Positions 6,481 to 13,401 of a DNA stretch of 13,401 bases are shown piece by piece; position 1 is the first letter of the stretch; every line of letters begins with the position of its first letter. Origin of the DNA: Anaerolineae bacterium (GTDB taxonomy: Bacteria; Chloroflexota; Anaerolineae; Aggregatilineales; Phototrophicaceae); the NCBI GenBank assembly GCA_028284565.1, contig JANQRM010000578.1, positions 1 through 13,401 of the forward strand, given 5' to 3'. The position numbers were made by a program, and so were the translations under genes. The notes beneath the pieces are model-generated. The model did no database searches and was not told the DNA's origin. It was given only the letters and a program-made list of their open reading frames with translations.

Positions 6481-6488
6481 AGTCGCCT
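6468..6488 (+). repeat. Inverted repeat spanning the rpoA stop codon
   Basis: AGGCGAC (6468-6474) and GTCGCCT (6482-6488), a perfect 7-bp stem with a 7-base loop that contains the TAG stop of rpoA. No T-run follows, so it is not an intrinsic terminator. It could be an RNA-processing or mRNA-stabilising element between rpoA and rplQ, or chance. Confidence 0.35.
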
Positions 6489-6515
6489 CTTGCAAGTTTG
6501 AAGTGAGGACGCATC

Positions 6516-6923
6516 ATGCGACATCGTAAAAAAGGCAAAAAGCTCGGACGTTCATCTGCCCACCGTAAAGCGTTACGGCTCAATTTAACCATGGCGTTGT
6601 TCGAGCATGGTCGCATCGAGACGACCTTCGCCAAAGCTAAATTTGTACAGGGTCATGTTGAAAAGATGATCACACTGGCGAAAAACGGATTGGCAAAAGC
6701 CGAAGCACAAGGAGATGATTCCATCGCGCTTCATGCCCGTCGCCTCGCCGCCAGCCGTCTCAATAACAGCCGTGTGATGGTGCAACGCCTATTCGATGAG
6801 ATCGCCCCCCTCTATTCAGAACGTCCTGGCGGGTACACACGAGTGCTTAAACTCGGTCCCCGTAAAGGCGATAACGCAGAGATGGCACTGATTGAATTGG
6901 TTGATTTCGAGGCAGAAAATTAA
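6516..6923 (+). CDS. rplQ: Large ribosomal subunit protein L17
   Basis: L17, a 50S protein near the exit tunnel mouth. It has 135 residues (family about 115-140). The N-terminus MRHRKKGKKLGRSSAHRKAL followed by RLNLTMALFEHGRIETTFAKAK is the family signature, with LARHxL-like helices after it and the C-terminal GGYTRVLKLGPRKGDNAEMA strand typical of L17. GAGGA lies 7 bases before the ATG. It follows rpoA by 35 bases and precedes truA by 21 bases, consistent with co-transcription from the promoter before rpsK. Confidence 0.96.
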   Translation: MRHRKKGKKLGRSSAHRKALRLNLTMALFEHGRIETTFAKAKFVQGHVEKMITLAKNGLAKAEAQGDDSIALHARRLAASRLNNSRVMVQRLFDEIAPLYSERPGGYTRVLKLGPRKGDNAEMALIELVDFEAEN

Positions 6924-6944
6924 TCAGCCTATTGAAGAGATAGC

Positions 6945-7712
6945 ATGACACGCTATCGAGCAACCTTGGCTTACGATGGGACTCATTATCAAGGGTTCCA
7001 ACGGCAAGCGCGTGGGATACCCACCATCCAAGGAGCAGTTGAACAAGCGATCCAAACCGTGACCGGACAGGAGACAACTGTTTTGGGCGCGGGACGTACC
7101 GATACTGGTGTACACAGTCGCGGACAGGTCATTGCTTTCGATGTCGATTGGAAGCATACGGACGAAGCATTGCTCAAGGCAATCAATCATCATTTGCCCG
7201 ATGACATCGCTCTCCAGACCCTCTGCCAGCATCCCAATTTCCACCCCCGCTATGATGCACTGTCACGCACTTATCGCTACTGTCTCCATCATGCGCCGAT
7301 TCGACAGCCTCTATTGAACCTGCGTGCATGGCATATCTTCGGTAAATTAGACCGCGAGTCCATGCAAACAGCGTCTCGCCTTCTCATCGGTGAACATGAC
7401 TTTGCAACCTTTGGGCAACCCCCACAAGGAAGCACCAGTACGGTTCGTGAGGTTTATGCCTCACATTGGGAGGATAGTTCAGCCAATGGCGATGAGCTAT
7501 TCATCTACCATGTTGAGGCAACCGGTTTTCTCTATCATATGGTTAGGCGAATTGTCGGGCTGTTGGTGCAAGTCGGTTGGGGTAAGTACACGGTCACGGA
7601 ATTTGAAACGATTTTTCGTCAAGCGGATGTCACAGCGTTGCGCGTCTTAGCACCAGCACATGGCTTGACATTGGAAAAGGTGACGTATCCAGAACGGCAA
7701 ATTGCCGAATAA
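6945..7712 (+). CDS. truA: tRNA pseudouridine synthase A
   Basis: Converts U38-U40 of the tRNA anticodon stem to pseudouridine. It has 255 residues (family about 245-270). Seen: the N-terminal strand YRATLAYDGTHYQGFQRQ (residues 4-21), the catalytic motif GAGRTDTGVHSRGQVIAFD with nucleophile Asp53 (GRTDxGVH), SRTYRYCL in the central sheet, HDFATFG and FLYHMVRRIVGLLVQVG (the motif with the conserved Arg pair). All expected motifs are present. The ATG at 6945 matches the family start; GAAGAGA lies upstream. The rplQ-truA-rplM-rpsI order is common in Gram-positive and related bacteria, and the 14-base gap to rplM supports one transcript. Confidence 0.95.
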   Translation: MTRYRATLAYDGTHYQGFQRQARGIPTIQGAVEQAIQTVTGQETTVLGAGRTDTGVHSRGQVIAFDVDWKHTDEALLKAINHHLPDDIALQTLCQHPNFHPRYDALSRTYRYCLHHAPIRQPLLNLRAWHIFGKLDRESMQTASRLLIGEHDFATFGQPPQGSTSTVREVYASHWEDSSANGDELFIYHVEATGFLYHMVRRIVGLLVQVGWGKYTVTEFETIFRQADVTALRVLAPAHGLTLEKVTYPERQIAE

Positions 7713-7726
7713 GACAAGAGGTAAAG

Positions 7727-8170
7727 ATGAGACAAAAAATTCAATCCACATTTGTAACCAAACCCAAAGACATTGAACGTCGTTGGTGGGTGGTGGATGC
7801 ACAGGGGCAAACATTAGGTCGTCTTGCATCCAAAATCTCCCCTTATCTCACGGGGAAGAATAAGCCCATCTACACACCCAACCTTGATGTGGGTGATTAT
7901 GTGATTGTCATCAACGCAGAAAAAATCCACGTCTCCGGCAGACGCTTGGATGAAAAATTATACTATCGTTATTCGGGCTATATGGGTGGCTTAAAGTCCC
8001 GCACACTGCGCGAACTGCTCGAAAAGTTCCCAGAACGTGCCGTACAATACGCTGTCAAAGGCATGTTACCTAAAGGCGTTCTCGGACGGGAGATGCTCGG
8101 CAAGCTCAAGGTCTATGCGGGAAGCGAACATCCCCACACCGCCCAACAACCCGAAGTTTTGGAATTTTAG
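7727..8170 (+). CDS. rplM: Large ribosomal subunit protein L13
   Basis: L13, an early-assembling 50S protein. It has 147 residues (family about 142-150). Signatures: RRWWVVDAQGQTLGRLASKI, LTGKNKPIYTPNLDVGDYVI and VINAEKIHVSGRRLDEKLYY in the N-terminal half, then YRYSGYMGGLKSRTLRELLE, PERAVQYAVKGMLPKGVLGR and LKVYAGSEHPHTAQQPEVLE. AAGAGGTAAAG precedes the ATG at good spacing. It forms the usual rplM-rpsI pair with an 11-base gap to rpsI that contains GGGAGAAA, the binding site for rpsI. Confidence 0.97.
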   Translation: MRQKIQSTFVTKPKDIERRWWVVDAQGQTLGRLASKISPYLTGKNKPIYTPNLDVGDYVIVINAEKIHVSGRRLDEKLYYRYSGYMGGLKSRTLRELLEKFPERAVQYAVKGMLPKGVLGREMLGKLKVYAGSEHPHTAQQPEVLEF

Positions 8171-8181
8171 GGAGAAACTAG

Positions 8182-8577
8182 ATGTCTGTACAATATTATG
8201 AAGGCATTGGTCGTCGCAAAGCCGCTAGCGCACGTGTTCGCCTCTTTCCCGGTGGCACAGGTAAAATGACCATCAACGATAAAGAAGCATCCGATTATCT
8301 GCCCCGTGCAGGTGATGTGGAAGCCTTCCTTGAACCCCTGCGCGTCGTCGGGCAAGAACGCCAATACGACATCAGCGTGCATGTCAAAGGTGGCGGAATC
8401 AGTGGGCAACGTGATGCCATCAAGTTGGGTATTGCTCGTGCTTTGGTTAAAATCGATCCCGATCTAAAATCGGATTTGAAGGCAAAAGACCTGATGACCC
8501 GCGATGCCCGTGTGAAAGAACGGAAGAAGCCCGGTCTTAAACGCGCTCGTAAAGCACCGACCTATACCAAACGTTAA
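8182..8577 (+). CDS. rpsI: Small ribosomal subunit protein S9
   Basis: S9, a 30S head protein whose C-terminal Arg tail touches the P-site tRNA. It has 131 residues (family about 128-132). Signatures: YYEGIGRRKAASARVRLFPG, the loop GTGKMTINDKEASDYLPR, VHVKGGGISGQRDAIKLGIA and the tail RVKERKKPGLKRARKAPTYT ending in KR. GGGAGAAA lies just before the ATG, overlapping the region after the rplM stop. It closes the ribosomal part of the window and is followed by a terminator at 8607-8644. Confidence 0.97.
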   Translation: MSVQYYEGIGRRKAASARVRLFPGGTGKMTINDKEASDYLPRAGDVEAFLEPLRVVGQERQYDISVHVKGGGISGQRDAIKLGIARALVKIDPDLKSDLKAKDLMTRDARVKERKKPGLKRARKAPTYTKR

Positions 8578-8606
8578 GCAGGTCGCATCAATCAGATTGT
8601 ACTCGC

Positions 8607-8644
8607 AAGGCAAGTCCCAATTCACGGCTTGCCTTCTTGTGTTT
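8607..8644 (+). terminator. Intrinsic terminator after rpsI
   Basis: AAGGCAAG (8607-8614) and CTTGCCTT (8628-8635) form a perfect 8-bp stem with a 13-base loop, followed by CTTGTGTTT. It begins about 30 bases after rpsI and marks the end of the ribosomal transcript. Its tail runs up to 16 bases before the next gene. Confidence 0.7.
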
Positions 8645-8660
8645 ATGGAACAAGAGCAAT

Positions 8661-8894
8661 ATGGCTTTTGATAATTTCTCTCAAGTTAGGTTAGTGACGA
8701 ACAAGTATGAAATTGACGACGCAATTTTTGGGATGGTAAGATATATCATTGAAGTCTATCAGGATGGAAACTATGAGGTCGAATTTTCAGATCAAGATGG
8801 CATTACTATCGCACAAATCGTTGTACAACATGATGAAATCGAACCTTCTACGAATAACGAAAAACTAATAACCAACAACTCAACCTCATGCTAA
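8661..8894 (+). CDS. Small DUF4926-like protein
   Basis: A 77-residue protein from ATG 8661; the frame is open back to TTG 8637, but that overlaps the terminator tail, so the ATG is preferred. The core VRYIIEVYQDGNYEVEFSDQ with DGITIAQIVVQHDEIE resembles DUF4926, whose members carry a GxVGTIVEVYxDGxYEVEFxDxxG-like pattern, predicted as a small beta-barrel (SH3-like). The family has no settled function that I can state; members are often found near restriction, toxin or immunity-type genes, which is recalled association, not seen here. The last residues (STNNEKLITNNSTSC) are low in complexity. It overlaps the next gene by 7 bases, so the two are probably translated together. Base composition is more AT-rich than the ribosomal genes. 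Confidence 0.65.
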   Translation: MAFDNFSQVRLVTNKYEIDDAIFGMVRYIIEVYQDGNYEVEFSDQDGITIAQIVVQHDEIEPSTNNEKLITNNSTSC

Positions 8895-9943
8895 TCACAA
8901 ATCCTACCAAAATCACAGCCGATTGGCTCACCGAAAAGATGAAAGCGCAGGGCAACCTGCAGGTGGGCAAAGTAAAACGTATGTTTGTCAAAGATACTGT
9001 CTCGACTAAGCATAGCGAACTCTATTTCATCAACATCACCTATAGCGACTACCATAGCCTCCGCACGGCACCGGAACAAATCGTCCTAAAAATCCCTAAA
9101 CCCGATAAAACGGCAACCGAGAAAGAAGTTCTGTTTTACGGACAGGTGAAATCAACGATGCAAGAAGCAGGAAGCAATACAAATGACCTTGCGTTATTGA
9201 CCTGCTTTGATGCCTATCGAGATGAGGAAACAGGTGCATCTCATCTGGTATTAGAAGCGGTCTCCTCTAAATATCAATCTCACGATAATCCACCAAGTCC
9301 ACGCCATGCTGAGCAAGTCATCGACACCTTTGCGACAATTCACGGCTTTTGGTGGGAACATGAGACATTAGCTGACTATGGACAATTACCCGATGAGGCT
9401 ATCCTAGCCAGCCGACTTGCGCTCTATCAAGAGAAATTCGAGTCGATCAAGCAAGACACCCGCGCGCCACTCAAACCGCGTCAACAAGCGATACTTCAGA
9501 CCATCAGCCATGCTATCCCCAATCAACGGCGAGAGAATCTACTTGCTCACAAACATATCACCCTGACACATCAAGACACCAACCATCTCAATATTCTCTA
9601 TTCCCATGATGATGCTAAGTTGGTCGATTGGCAGAAACTCGGGATAAGTACTGGTACGGACGACCTTGCTTATTGGATTGCTTTCCACTGGTCACCAAGT
9701 AACCGCAAATCACTCGAAATGCCCTTGCTCCGACGCTATCATGAAAAACTCGTATCGTTAGATGTGGAAGATGTATCACTTGAAGCAATTCAAGCAGACT
9801 ATCGCGCATCTATCGCAAATAGACTTGGCTTCATGCTGACACAATGGAAACCCGAACTCTACAAAGACAAGCTCTACTGGGCGCGCCTCCGCAACGGGCT
9901 TTTCGCCTATGACGATTTAGACTGCGATGAACTTTTCAATTAA
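8888..9943 (+). CDS. CHK/aminoglycoside phosphotransferase-like kinase
   Basis: A 351-residue small-molecule kinase of the protein-kinase-like fold, close in feel to the ecdysteroid-kinase/CHK group. Seen: an ATP-lobe Lys68 in IVLKIPKP with conserved Glu in TEKEVLFYGQV (78-87), the catalytic loop LTHQDTNHLNILY (His228, Asp230, Asn235; HxDxxxxN) and the metal-binding DW of KLVDWQKLGISTGTDDLAYW (Asp247), matching HxD and DxD-type motifs of the superfamily. No membrane segment or signal peptide is visible. The substrate cannot be read from sequence; antibiotic, choline-like or other hydroxyl metabolites are all possible. It starts inside the DUF4926-like gene (7-base overlap, no clear Shine-Dalgarno) and is followed by a 64-base gap before the MazG fusion. 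Confidence 0.8.
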   Translation: MLITNPTKITADWLTEKMKAQGNLQVGKVKRMFVKDTVSTKHSELYFINITYSDYHSLRTAPEQIVLKIPKPDKTATEKEVLFYGQVKSTMQEAGSNTNDLALLTCFDAYRDEETGASHLVLEAVSSKYQSHDNPPSPRHAEQVIDTFATIHGFWWEHETLADYGQLPDEAILASRLALYQEKFESIKQDTRAPLKPRQQAILQTISHAIPNQRRENLLAHKHITLTHQDTNHLNILYSHDDAKLVDWQKLGISTGTDDLAYWIAFHWSPSNRKSLEMPLLRRYHEKLVSLDVEDVSLEAIQADYRASIANRLGFMLTQWKPELYKDKLYWARLRNGLFAYDDLDCDELFN

Positions 9944-10007
9944 TATTGTGACAATTGCTTATGACACTCTATCTCACTCACATCCAATCACTAAGAACTC
10001 AAAACCA

Positions 10008-11465
10008 ATGACCATCACCATTCTCGGATTAGGTCCCGGCGACATCAACGACCTCTCGCGTAAAGCATGGCAGTGTTTGGAGATAGCGAAGACAGTCTAT
10101 CTCCGCACCACCCAACATCCCTGTGTGCGATACTTGCCCGCTGGTACGACCTATCACAGCTTCGATGACCTTTACGACACCATCGACAATTTCAGTGAGG
10201 TCTATGCCACCATCACCCAACGCATCCTCACCGAAGCAAAATCAAAGGATGTTGTCTATGCGGTTCCGGGTGACCCATTTGTCGGTGAATCGACCACTGC
10301 GCGCATCATCGAATCAGCCAAAGAAGCCAATATATCTGTTGCGGTTATTCATGGTATTAGCTTCATCGAACCCATGCTGAGGCAAGTCAACATCGACATC
10401 TTAGATGGCTTACAAATCATCGACGCTCTCCAAATCGCCGAAATGTATCATCCACCTCTCAACCCCGACTTTCCAGCAGTCATCGGACAAGTCTATAGTC
10501 AAGCTGTTGCCTCCAATGTCAAACTTACTCTGATGAACGAATATCCCGATGAATTCCCTGTCAAACTCATTCATAGTGCAGGGACAGATGGCTTTCATGT
10601 TGAAGATATTCCACTTTATGAGCTTGACCGAACCCAGCACATTAATCATCTCACCTCCCTCTACCTTCCTGCAATGGAACCCCTATCCAGCTTCCAATCG
10701 TTTCAGGATGTCATTGCCCATCTGCGCGCACCTGAAGGCTGTCCGTGGGATAGAGAGCAAACCCACGAATCTTTACGTCCATTTCTCATTGAAGAAGCCT
10801 ACGAAGTCATAGAAGCCATCGACAATGACGATCCCAACGAACTCATGAAAGAATTAGGTGACTTGCTCTTGCAAATTGTCTTGCACACGCAGATTGCAAT
10901 CGAGAACGGCGAATTCTACATGCATGATGTCCTGCGTCATGTCAACCAAAAAATGATCCGCCGACACCCGCATGTGTGGGGCGATGTGGATGTTGATGGG
11001 AATGCAGAGCAAGTCGTGACCAATTGGGAAGCCATTAAGCAACAGGAGAAACAAGCCAATGGAGAAGATAACCACTCTCTCTTGGGAAGTATTCCTAGAC
11101 AAGCCCCTGCTTTGTGGGTTGCCTACAAATACACTGACAAAGCCGCCAAAGTAGGCTTCGATTGGGATAGTATAGATGGCGTAGAAGACAAAATTAAAGA
11201 AGAATTGCACGAAATCTTGCAAGCGGATACTCCACAAGAGAAAATCCAAGAAATCGGTGACCTCATCTTTGCCTTGGTCAATTGGTTACGCTGGCTCGGT
11301 GACGATGACCCCGAAAGCCTACTACGACAAACCAATGCCAAATTTTACCGTCGCTTCCGCTATATCGAAGAAGCCACCCATCGCAATGGCTCAAAACCCC
11401 TTGCCGACTATACTTTGCAAGAGATGGATTCCCTCTGGGATGAAGCCAAATCCCATGAGACTTAA
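10008..11465 (+). CDS. mazG: Tetrapyrrole methylase-MazG nucleotide pyrophosphohydrolase fusion
   Basis: A 485-residue YabN-type fusion. Residues 1 to about 215 form a tetrapyrrole (corrin/porphyrin) methylase-like domain: ITILGLGPGDINDLS at the start, YAVPGDPFVGEST (84-96) and VIHGISFIEPM. The C-terminal MazG part begins with FQDVIAHLRAPEGCPWDREQ (232-251). It carries the metal site EExxE...ExxD as Glu262, Glu263, Glu266, Glu282 and Asp285. A second MazG-like helix pair has Glu398, Glu399, Glu402, Glu415 and Asp418. MazG enzymes hydrolyse (d)NTPs to NMP and pyrophosphate and so clean the nucleotide pool; the methylase part's substrate is unknown. ATG 10008 was chosen over ATG 9927 because MTITILGLGPGD is the family N-terminus; the longer start would overlap the kinase gene by 17 bases. 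The Shine-Dalgarno is weak. Confidence 0.93.
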   Translation: MTITILGLGPGDINDLSRKAWQCLEIAKTVYLRTTQHPCVRYLPAGTTYHSFDDLYDTIDNFSEVYATITQRILTEAKSKDVVYAVPGDPFVGESTTARIIESAKEANISVAVIHGISFIEPMLRQVNIDILDGLQIIDALQIAEMYHPPLNPDFPAVIGQVYSQAVASNVKLTLMNEYPDEFPVKLIHSAGTDGFHVEDIPLYELDRTQHINHLTSLYLPAMEPLSSFQSFQDVIAHLRAPEGCPWDREQTHESLRPFLIEEAYEVIEAIDNDDPNELMKELGDLLLQIVLHTQIAIENGEFYMHDVLRHVNQKMIRRHPHVWGDVDVDGNAEQVVTNWEAIKQQEKQANGEDNHSLLGSIPRQAPALWVAYKYTDKAAKVGFDWDSIDGVEDKIKEELHEILQADTPQEKIQEIGDLIFALVNWLRWLGDDDPESLLRQTNAKFYRRFRYIEEATHRNGSKPLADYTLQEMDSLWDEAKSHET

Positions 11466-11475
11466 TGATTCTATG

Positions 11476-11495
11476 ATATGATGTTGTCATATAAT
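11476..11495 (+). promoter_or_regulatory. Candidate promoter -10 with overlapping inverted repeat
   Basis: A perfect TATAAT (11490-11495) lies in the 74-base gap before the hydrolase gene. ATATGAT (11476-11482) pairs with GTCATAT (11486-11492, one G-T pair) over a 3-base loop and overlaps the -10. The -35 region has no good match (TGATTC at 11466-11471 with an 18-base spacer is the best), so a weak or activator-dependent promoter is possible. The repeat might be an operator. Confidence 0.4.
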
Positions 11496-11539
11496 AGGAT
11501 TCGTGAAGTAATGTTTGTGTTAATGGGGGATATTTTTTA

Positions 11540-13123
11540 ATGGATACCGAGTTTTTAGAAAATCGCCTTTTTACCGCCATGCAAGAAGCCCACATACCGG
11601 GTATGGCAGTCGCAGTTATCGAAGCAGGCGATATTGTCTATCTCAACGGGTTCGGCTACACCAGTTCTGAAAATGGTAGTCGTCTACCCATCAACCGCAA
11701 TACGCTCTTCCGAATTGGGTCGGTCACTAAACCTCTGACAGCTATGCTTATCATGCGCCTTGTGGAAGAGGGTAAACTTTCTCTCGATAAACCAATTGGA
11801 GATTATCTCCCTTGGCTAAAAATCCTTGACTATCGCGCAGACCGAGAAGTCACGCTACGGATGTTGTTGTCGCATGTTTCCGGCTTACCTACCCGATTAA
11901 GCTATCAGTCTCGCTGGTACAGCTTGCAGGATTATATTGAGCAAGTCATTCCCAATATCCGCTTCGTTGCACCACCCGGTATGCTCTATTACTATAGCAA
12001 TCTGGGATACAATCTCGCCGCTTGTGTTGCAGAAGTTGTGACTGATTCAACTTATGCTGATTTGATGGATGAGTATGTCTTCTCTCCTCTGAAAATGAAT
12101 GACACGACCTTTGATATTCTCGAAGCCATGACACACCCGCTAGCCCTCTCTCATGAGTTAGATGAAGAAGGTCGCGTCCAAGTCAAACGCCCCTTCATCG
12201 ACAATCCCAATCAACATCCGGCTGGATTTGCCATGTCCTCTGTCATGGATTTAACCAGTTTCATGATGATGCAATTGCAAGATGGACGGTATGCAGGGGC
12301 ACAAATTCTCTCACAAGAGAGTGTAAAAGCCATGCAAACCAAACAGGCAGAACGCTATGCCGCCCGCCAAGCTGGCTATGGCTTGGGCTTACGCAGTTAC
12401 AATTACAAGGGTATTCGCCTGATTGGTCACAACGGTGCAATCCACAAATATGGTGCAATGATGTGGATGTGTCCAGATGAGCAGATGGGTGTCGCCATGC
12501 TCTACAATCGCGCCCCCAACTTCTGGGATACTGCCACAGAGATTATTCATGCAATCTTCGATAAAACCTTGAATCTAACTCGCACCGAAGAGGTCAGCAC
12601 CGTTCCCATGCGCCCAACAATGTGGGAAGGCTATACAGGAACCTATCTGGGAGACCGTGTAGGCTTAGTCCAAATCATTGCCTCCGATAAGTATCTCAAA
12701 GTGCAAGTCAACGACCAAGCACCGCTACTCTTAGTCAACACCAAAGATAACATCTATATGGCACTCCTTGATAATGGCAAACGTCTCGCTGTCGCCTTCC
12801 CCGAAGAGGGCTATATCATGGTCAATGGAGAGATGTGCAAACGCTTTGACTACATGATTCAGAATGTCACCATCCCCGAAAAATACGAAGGTGTGTTCGT
12901 CGGCGATTTAGACACCTACAAGCTCCAAGTGGGCATGGACAGACTCTATCTCACATCAGAAGATGAACGCCGAGAGTTTCCTTGTATCCCTGTTGGAGAC
13001 AAGTTGTTTGCCTGTGATTTAGGGACGCTTGAATTCCGCAGTGATGACATGCTTGTTTGGGCAAATGCCTTTGAATTCACACGACAAACCGAGTCGAAGC
13101 CCATCCTGCCTCATCCCGTTTAA
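11540..13123 (+). CDS. Serine beta-lactamase-like hydrolase (S12/class C fold)
   Basis: A 527-residue penicillin-binding-protein/beta-lactamase family protein. Catalytic motifs: SVTK with nucleophile Ser61 and Lys64, YSN at 152-154 (the YxN motif), and GHNG with His297-Asn298-Gly299 standing for the KTG/HxG motif. Flanking sequence (IPGMAVAVIEAGDIVYLNGF, LSHVSGLP, PAGFAMSSVMDLTSF) is typical of the esterase/peptidase S12 group. Residues about 360-527 form a C-terminal beta-rich region that seems to hold two similar units, near Tyr365 and near Tyr461 (YTGTYLGD and YEGVFVGD). I see no signal peptide, lipobox or membrane segment, so it is predicted cytosolic; an esterase or D-amino peptidase is as likely as a beta-lactamase. 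GGGGGA 10 bases upstream supports ATG 11540. The methyltransferase gene starts 2 bases after the stop. Confidence 0.85.
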   Translation: MDTEFLENRLFTAMQEAHIPGMAVAVIEAGDIVYLNGFGYTSSENGSRLPINRNTLFRIGSVTKPLTAMLIMRLVEEGKLSLDKPIGDYLPWLKILDYRADREVTLRMLLSHVSGLPTRLSYQSRWYSLQDYIEQVIPNIRFVAPPGMLYYYSNLGYNLAACVAEVVTDSTYADLMDEYVFSPLKMNDTTFDILEAMTHPLALSHELDEEGRVQVKRPFIDNPNQHPAGFAMSSVMDLTSFMMMQLQDGRYAGAQILSQESVKAMQTKQAERYAARQAGYGLGLRSYNYKGIRLIGHNGAIHKYGAMMWMCPDEQMGVAMLYNRAPNFWDTATEIIHAIFDKTLNLTRTEEVSTVPMRPTMWEGYTGTYLGDRVGLVQIIASDKYLKVQVNDQAPLLLVNTKDNIYMALLDNGKRLAVAFPEEGYIMVNGEMCKRFDYMIQNVTIPEKYEGVFVGDLDTYKLQVGMDRLYLTSEDERREFPCIPVGDKLFACDLGTLEFRSDDMLVWANAFEFTRQTESKPILPHPV

Positions 13124-13125
13124 GG

Positions 13126-13401
13126 ATGACGGACTCACCGCAGACACTTGAGGGATTCATTTCAATCTTGGCGGCTCTACAAGCAGGGAGTCGCCCCATC
13201 CACCAATTGTTCATCCACGACAAAAAAAGGTATGACAAACGCTTAGCATTCCTGCGTCACCGTGCCGAAGAACAATCCATTCCAGTTGACTATGTTTCAA
13301 CAGACACATTAGCTAGCTACACGGAAGGTCAATCTCATGGCGGAGTCGTTGCCCTTGTCGGAGAGCGTCAGTTTGTTTCGTTAACCGACCTCATCCCAAC
13401 T
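13126..13401 (+). CDS. SpoU/TrmH-type RNA 2'-O-methyltransferase, 5' part
   Basis: First 92 codons of a SpoU-family (TrmH) methyltransferase, cut by the window end. Only the N-terminal substrate-binding domain is seen: EGFISILAALQAGSRPIHQL, FIHDKKRYDKRLAFLRHRAE and the closing motif SHGGVVALVGERQFVSLTDL. This resembles RlmB (23S rRNA Gm2251) but the catalytic knot with its SAM-binding motif lies outside the window, so the exact substrate is unproven. ATG 13126 is the only reasonable start, since the frame has stops at 13042 and 13072 and no start codon between them and 13126. Its ribosome binding site would overlap the previous stop codon (TAAGG), which suggests translational coupling to the hydrolase gene 2 bases upstream. 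Confidence 0.85.
   Translation, partial: MTDSPQTLEGFISILAALQAGSRPIHQLFIHDKKRYDKRLAFLRHRAEEQSIPVDYVSTDTLASYTEGQSHGGVVALVGERQFVSLTDLIPT

Noticed and set aside
6085..6495. 136-residue frame on the - strand within rpoA
   Set aside because: It is a mirror of the alpha C-terminal coding region without recognisable protein features.
8637..8660. Longer start (TTG 8637) for the DUF4926-like gene
   Set aside because: It begins inside the tail of the rpsI terminator; the ATG at 8661 fits the family core better.
9927..10007. Longer N-terminus of the MazG fusion starting at ATG 9927
   Set aside because: The extra 27 residues overlap the kinase gene, look non-conserved, and the family N-terminus starts at 10008.
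10854..11249. 131-residue frame on the - strand within mazG, with a hydrophobic stretch
   Set aside because: The hydrophobicity arises from the complement of the Glu/Lys-rich helices of MazG; there is no start signal or family match.

Overview
The window is a bacterial chromosomal segment carrying the distal part of the S10-spc-alpha ribosomal protein cluster, followed by a short stretch of non-ribosomal genes. All genes lie on the + strand. The layout (secY, nucleoside monophosphate kinase and map together; rpsM-rpsK-rpoA-rplQ then truA-rplM-rpsI), roughly 50% GC, the YabN-type methylase-MazG fusion and the general look of the proteins suggest Chloroflexota (Anaerolineae-like). This assignment is inferred from sequence impression only, with moderate confidence.

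Region 1 (1-2684): 3' end of rpsE, then rpmD, rplO and secY. A two-tier hairpin with a T-rich tail separates rplO from secY, and a textbook terminator follows secY. Region 2 (2685-4289): a divergent adenylate kinase-like gene behind a structured leader, then map. Region 3 (4290-4954): an extended -10 promoter, rpmJ (37 aa, zinc-ribbon form) and rpsM, ended by a terminator-like hairpin whose T-run merges into the next promoter. Region 4 (4953-8644): a strong promoter, then rpsK-rpoA-rplQ-truA-rplM-rpsI in close succession, closed by a terminator after rpsI. Region 5 (8645-13401): a DUF4926-like small protein overlapping a CHK/aminoglycoside-type kinase, a methylase-MazG fusion, a serine beta-lactamase-like hydrolase and the 5' part of a SpoU/TrmH-type RNA methyltransferase cut by the window end.

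Together the core genes make ribosome parts (S5, L30, L15, L36, S13, S11, L17, L13, S9), the RNA polymerase alpha subunit, the translocon channel SecY, an N-terminal methionine processing enzyme and tRNA/rRNA modification enzymes. Two expected genes are absent from their usual places: infA (between map and rpmJ) and rpsD (between rpsK and rpoA). The cluster is split by several terminator and promoter elements rather than read as one plain operon. I found no CRISPR array, tRNA, rRNA, insertion sequence, phage gene or defence island. I see no convincing undescribed multi-gene system. The best leads are the regulatory architecture, the divergent kinase, and the small DUF4926-kinase pair. No intergenic stretch exceeds 300 bases.
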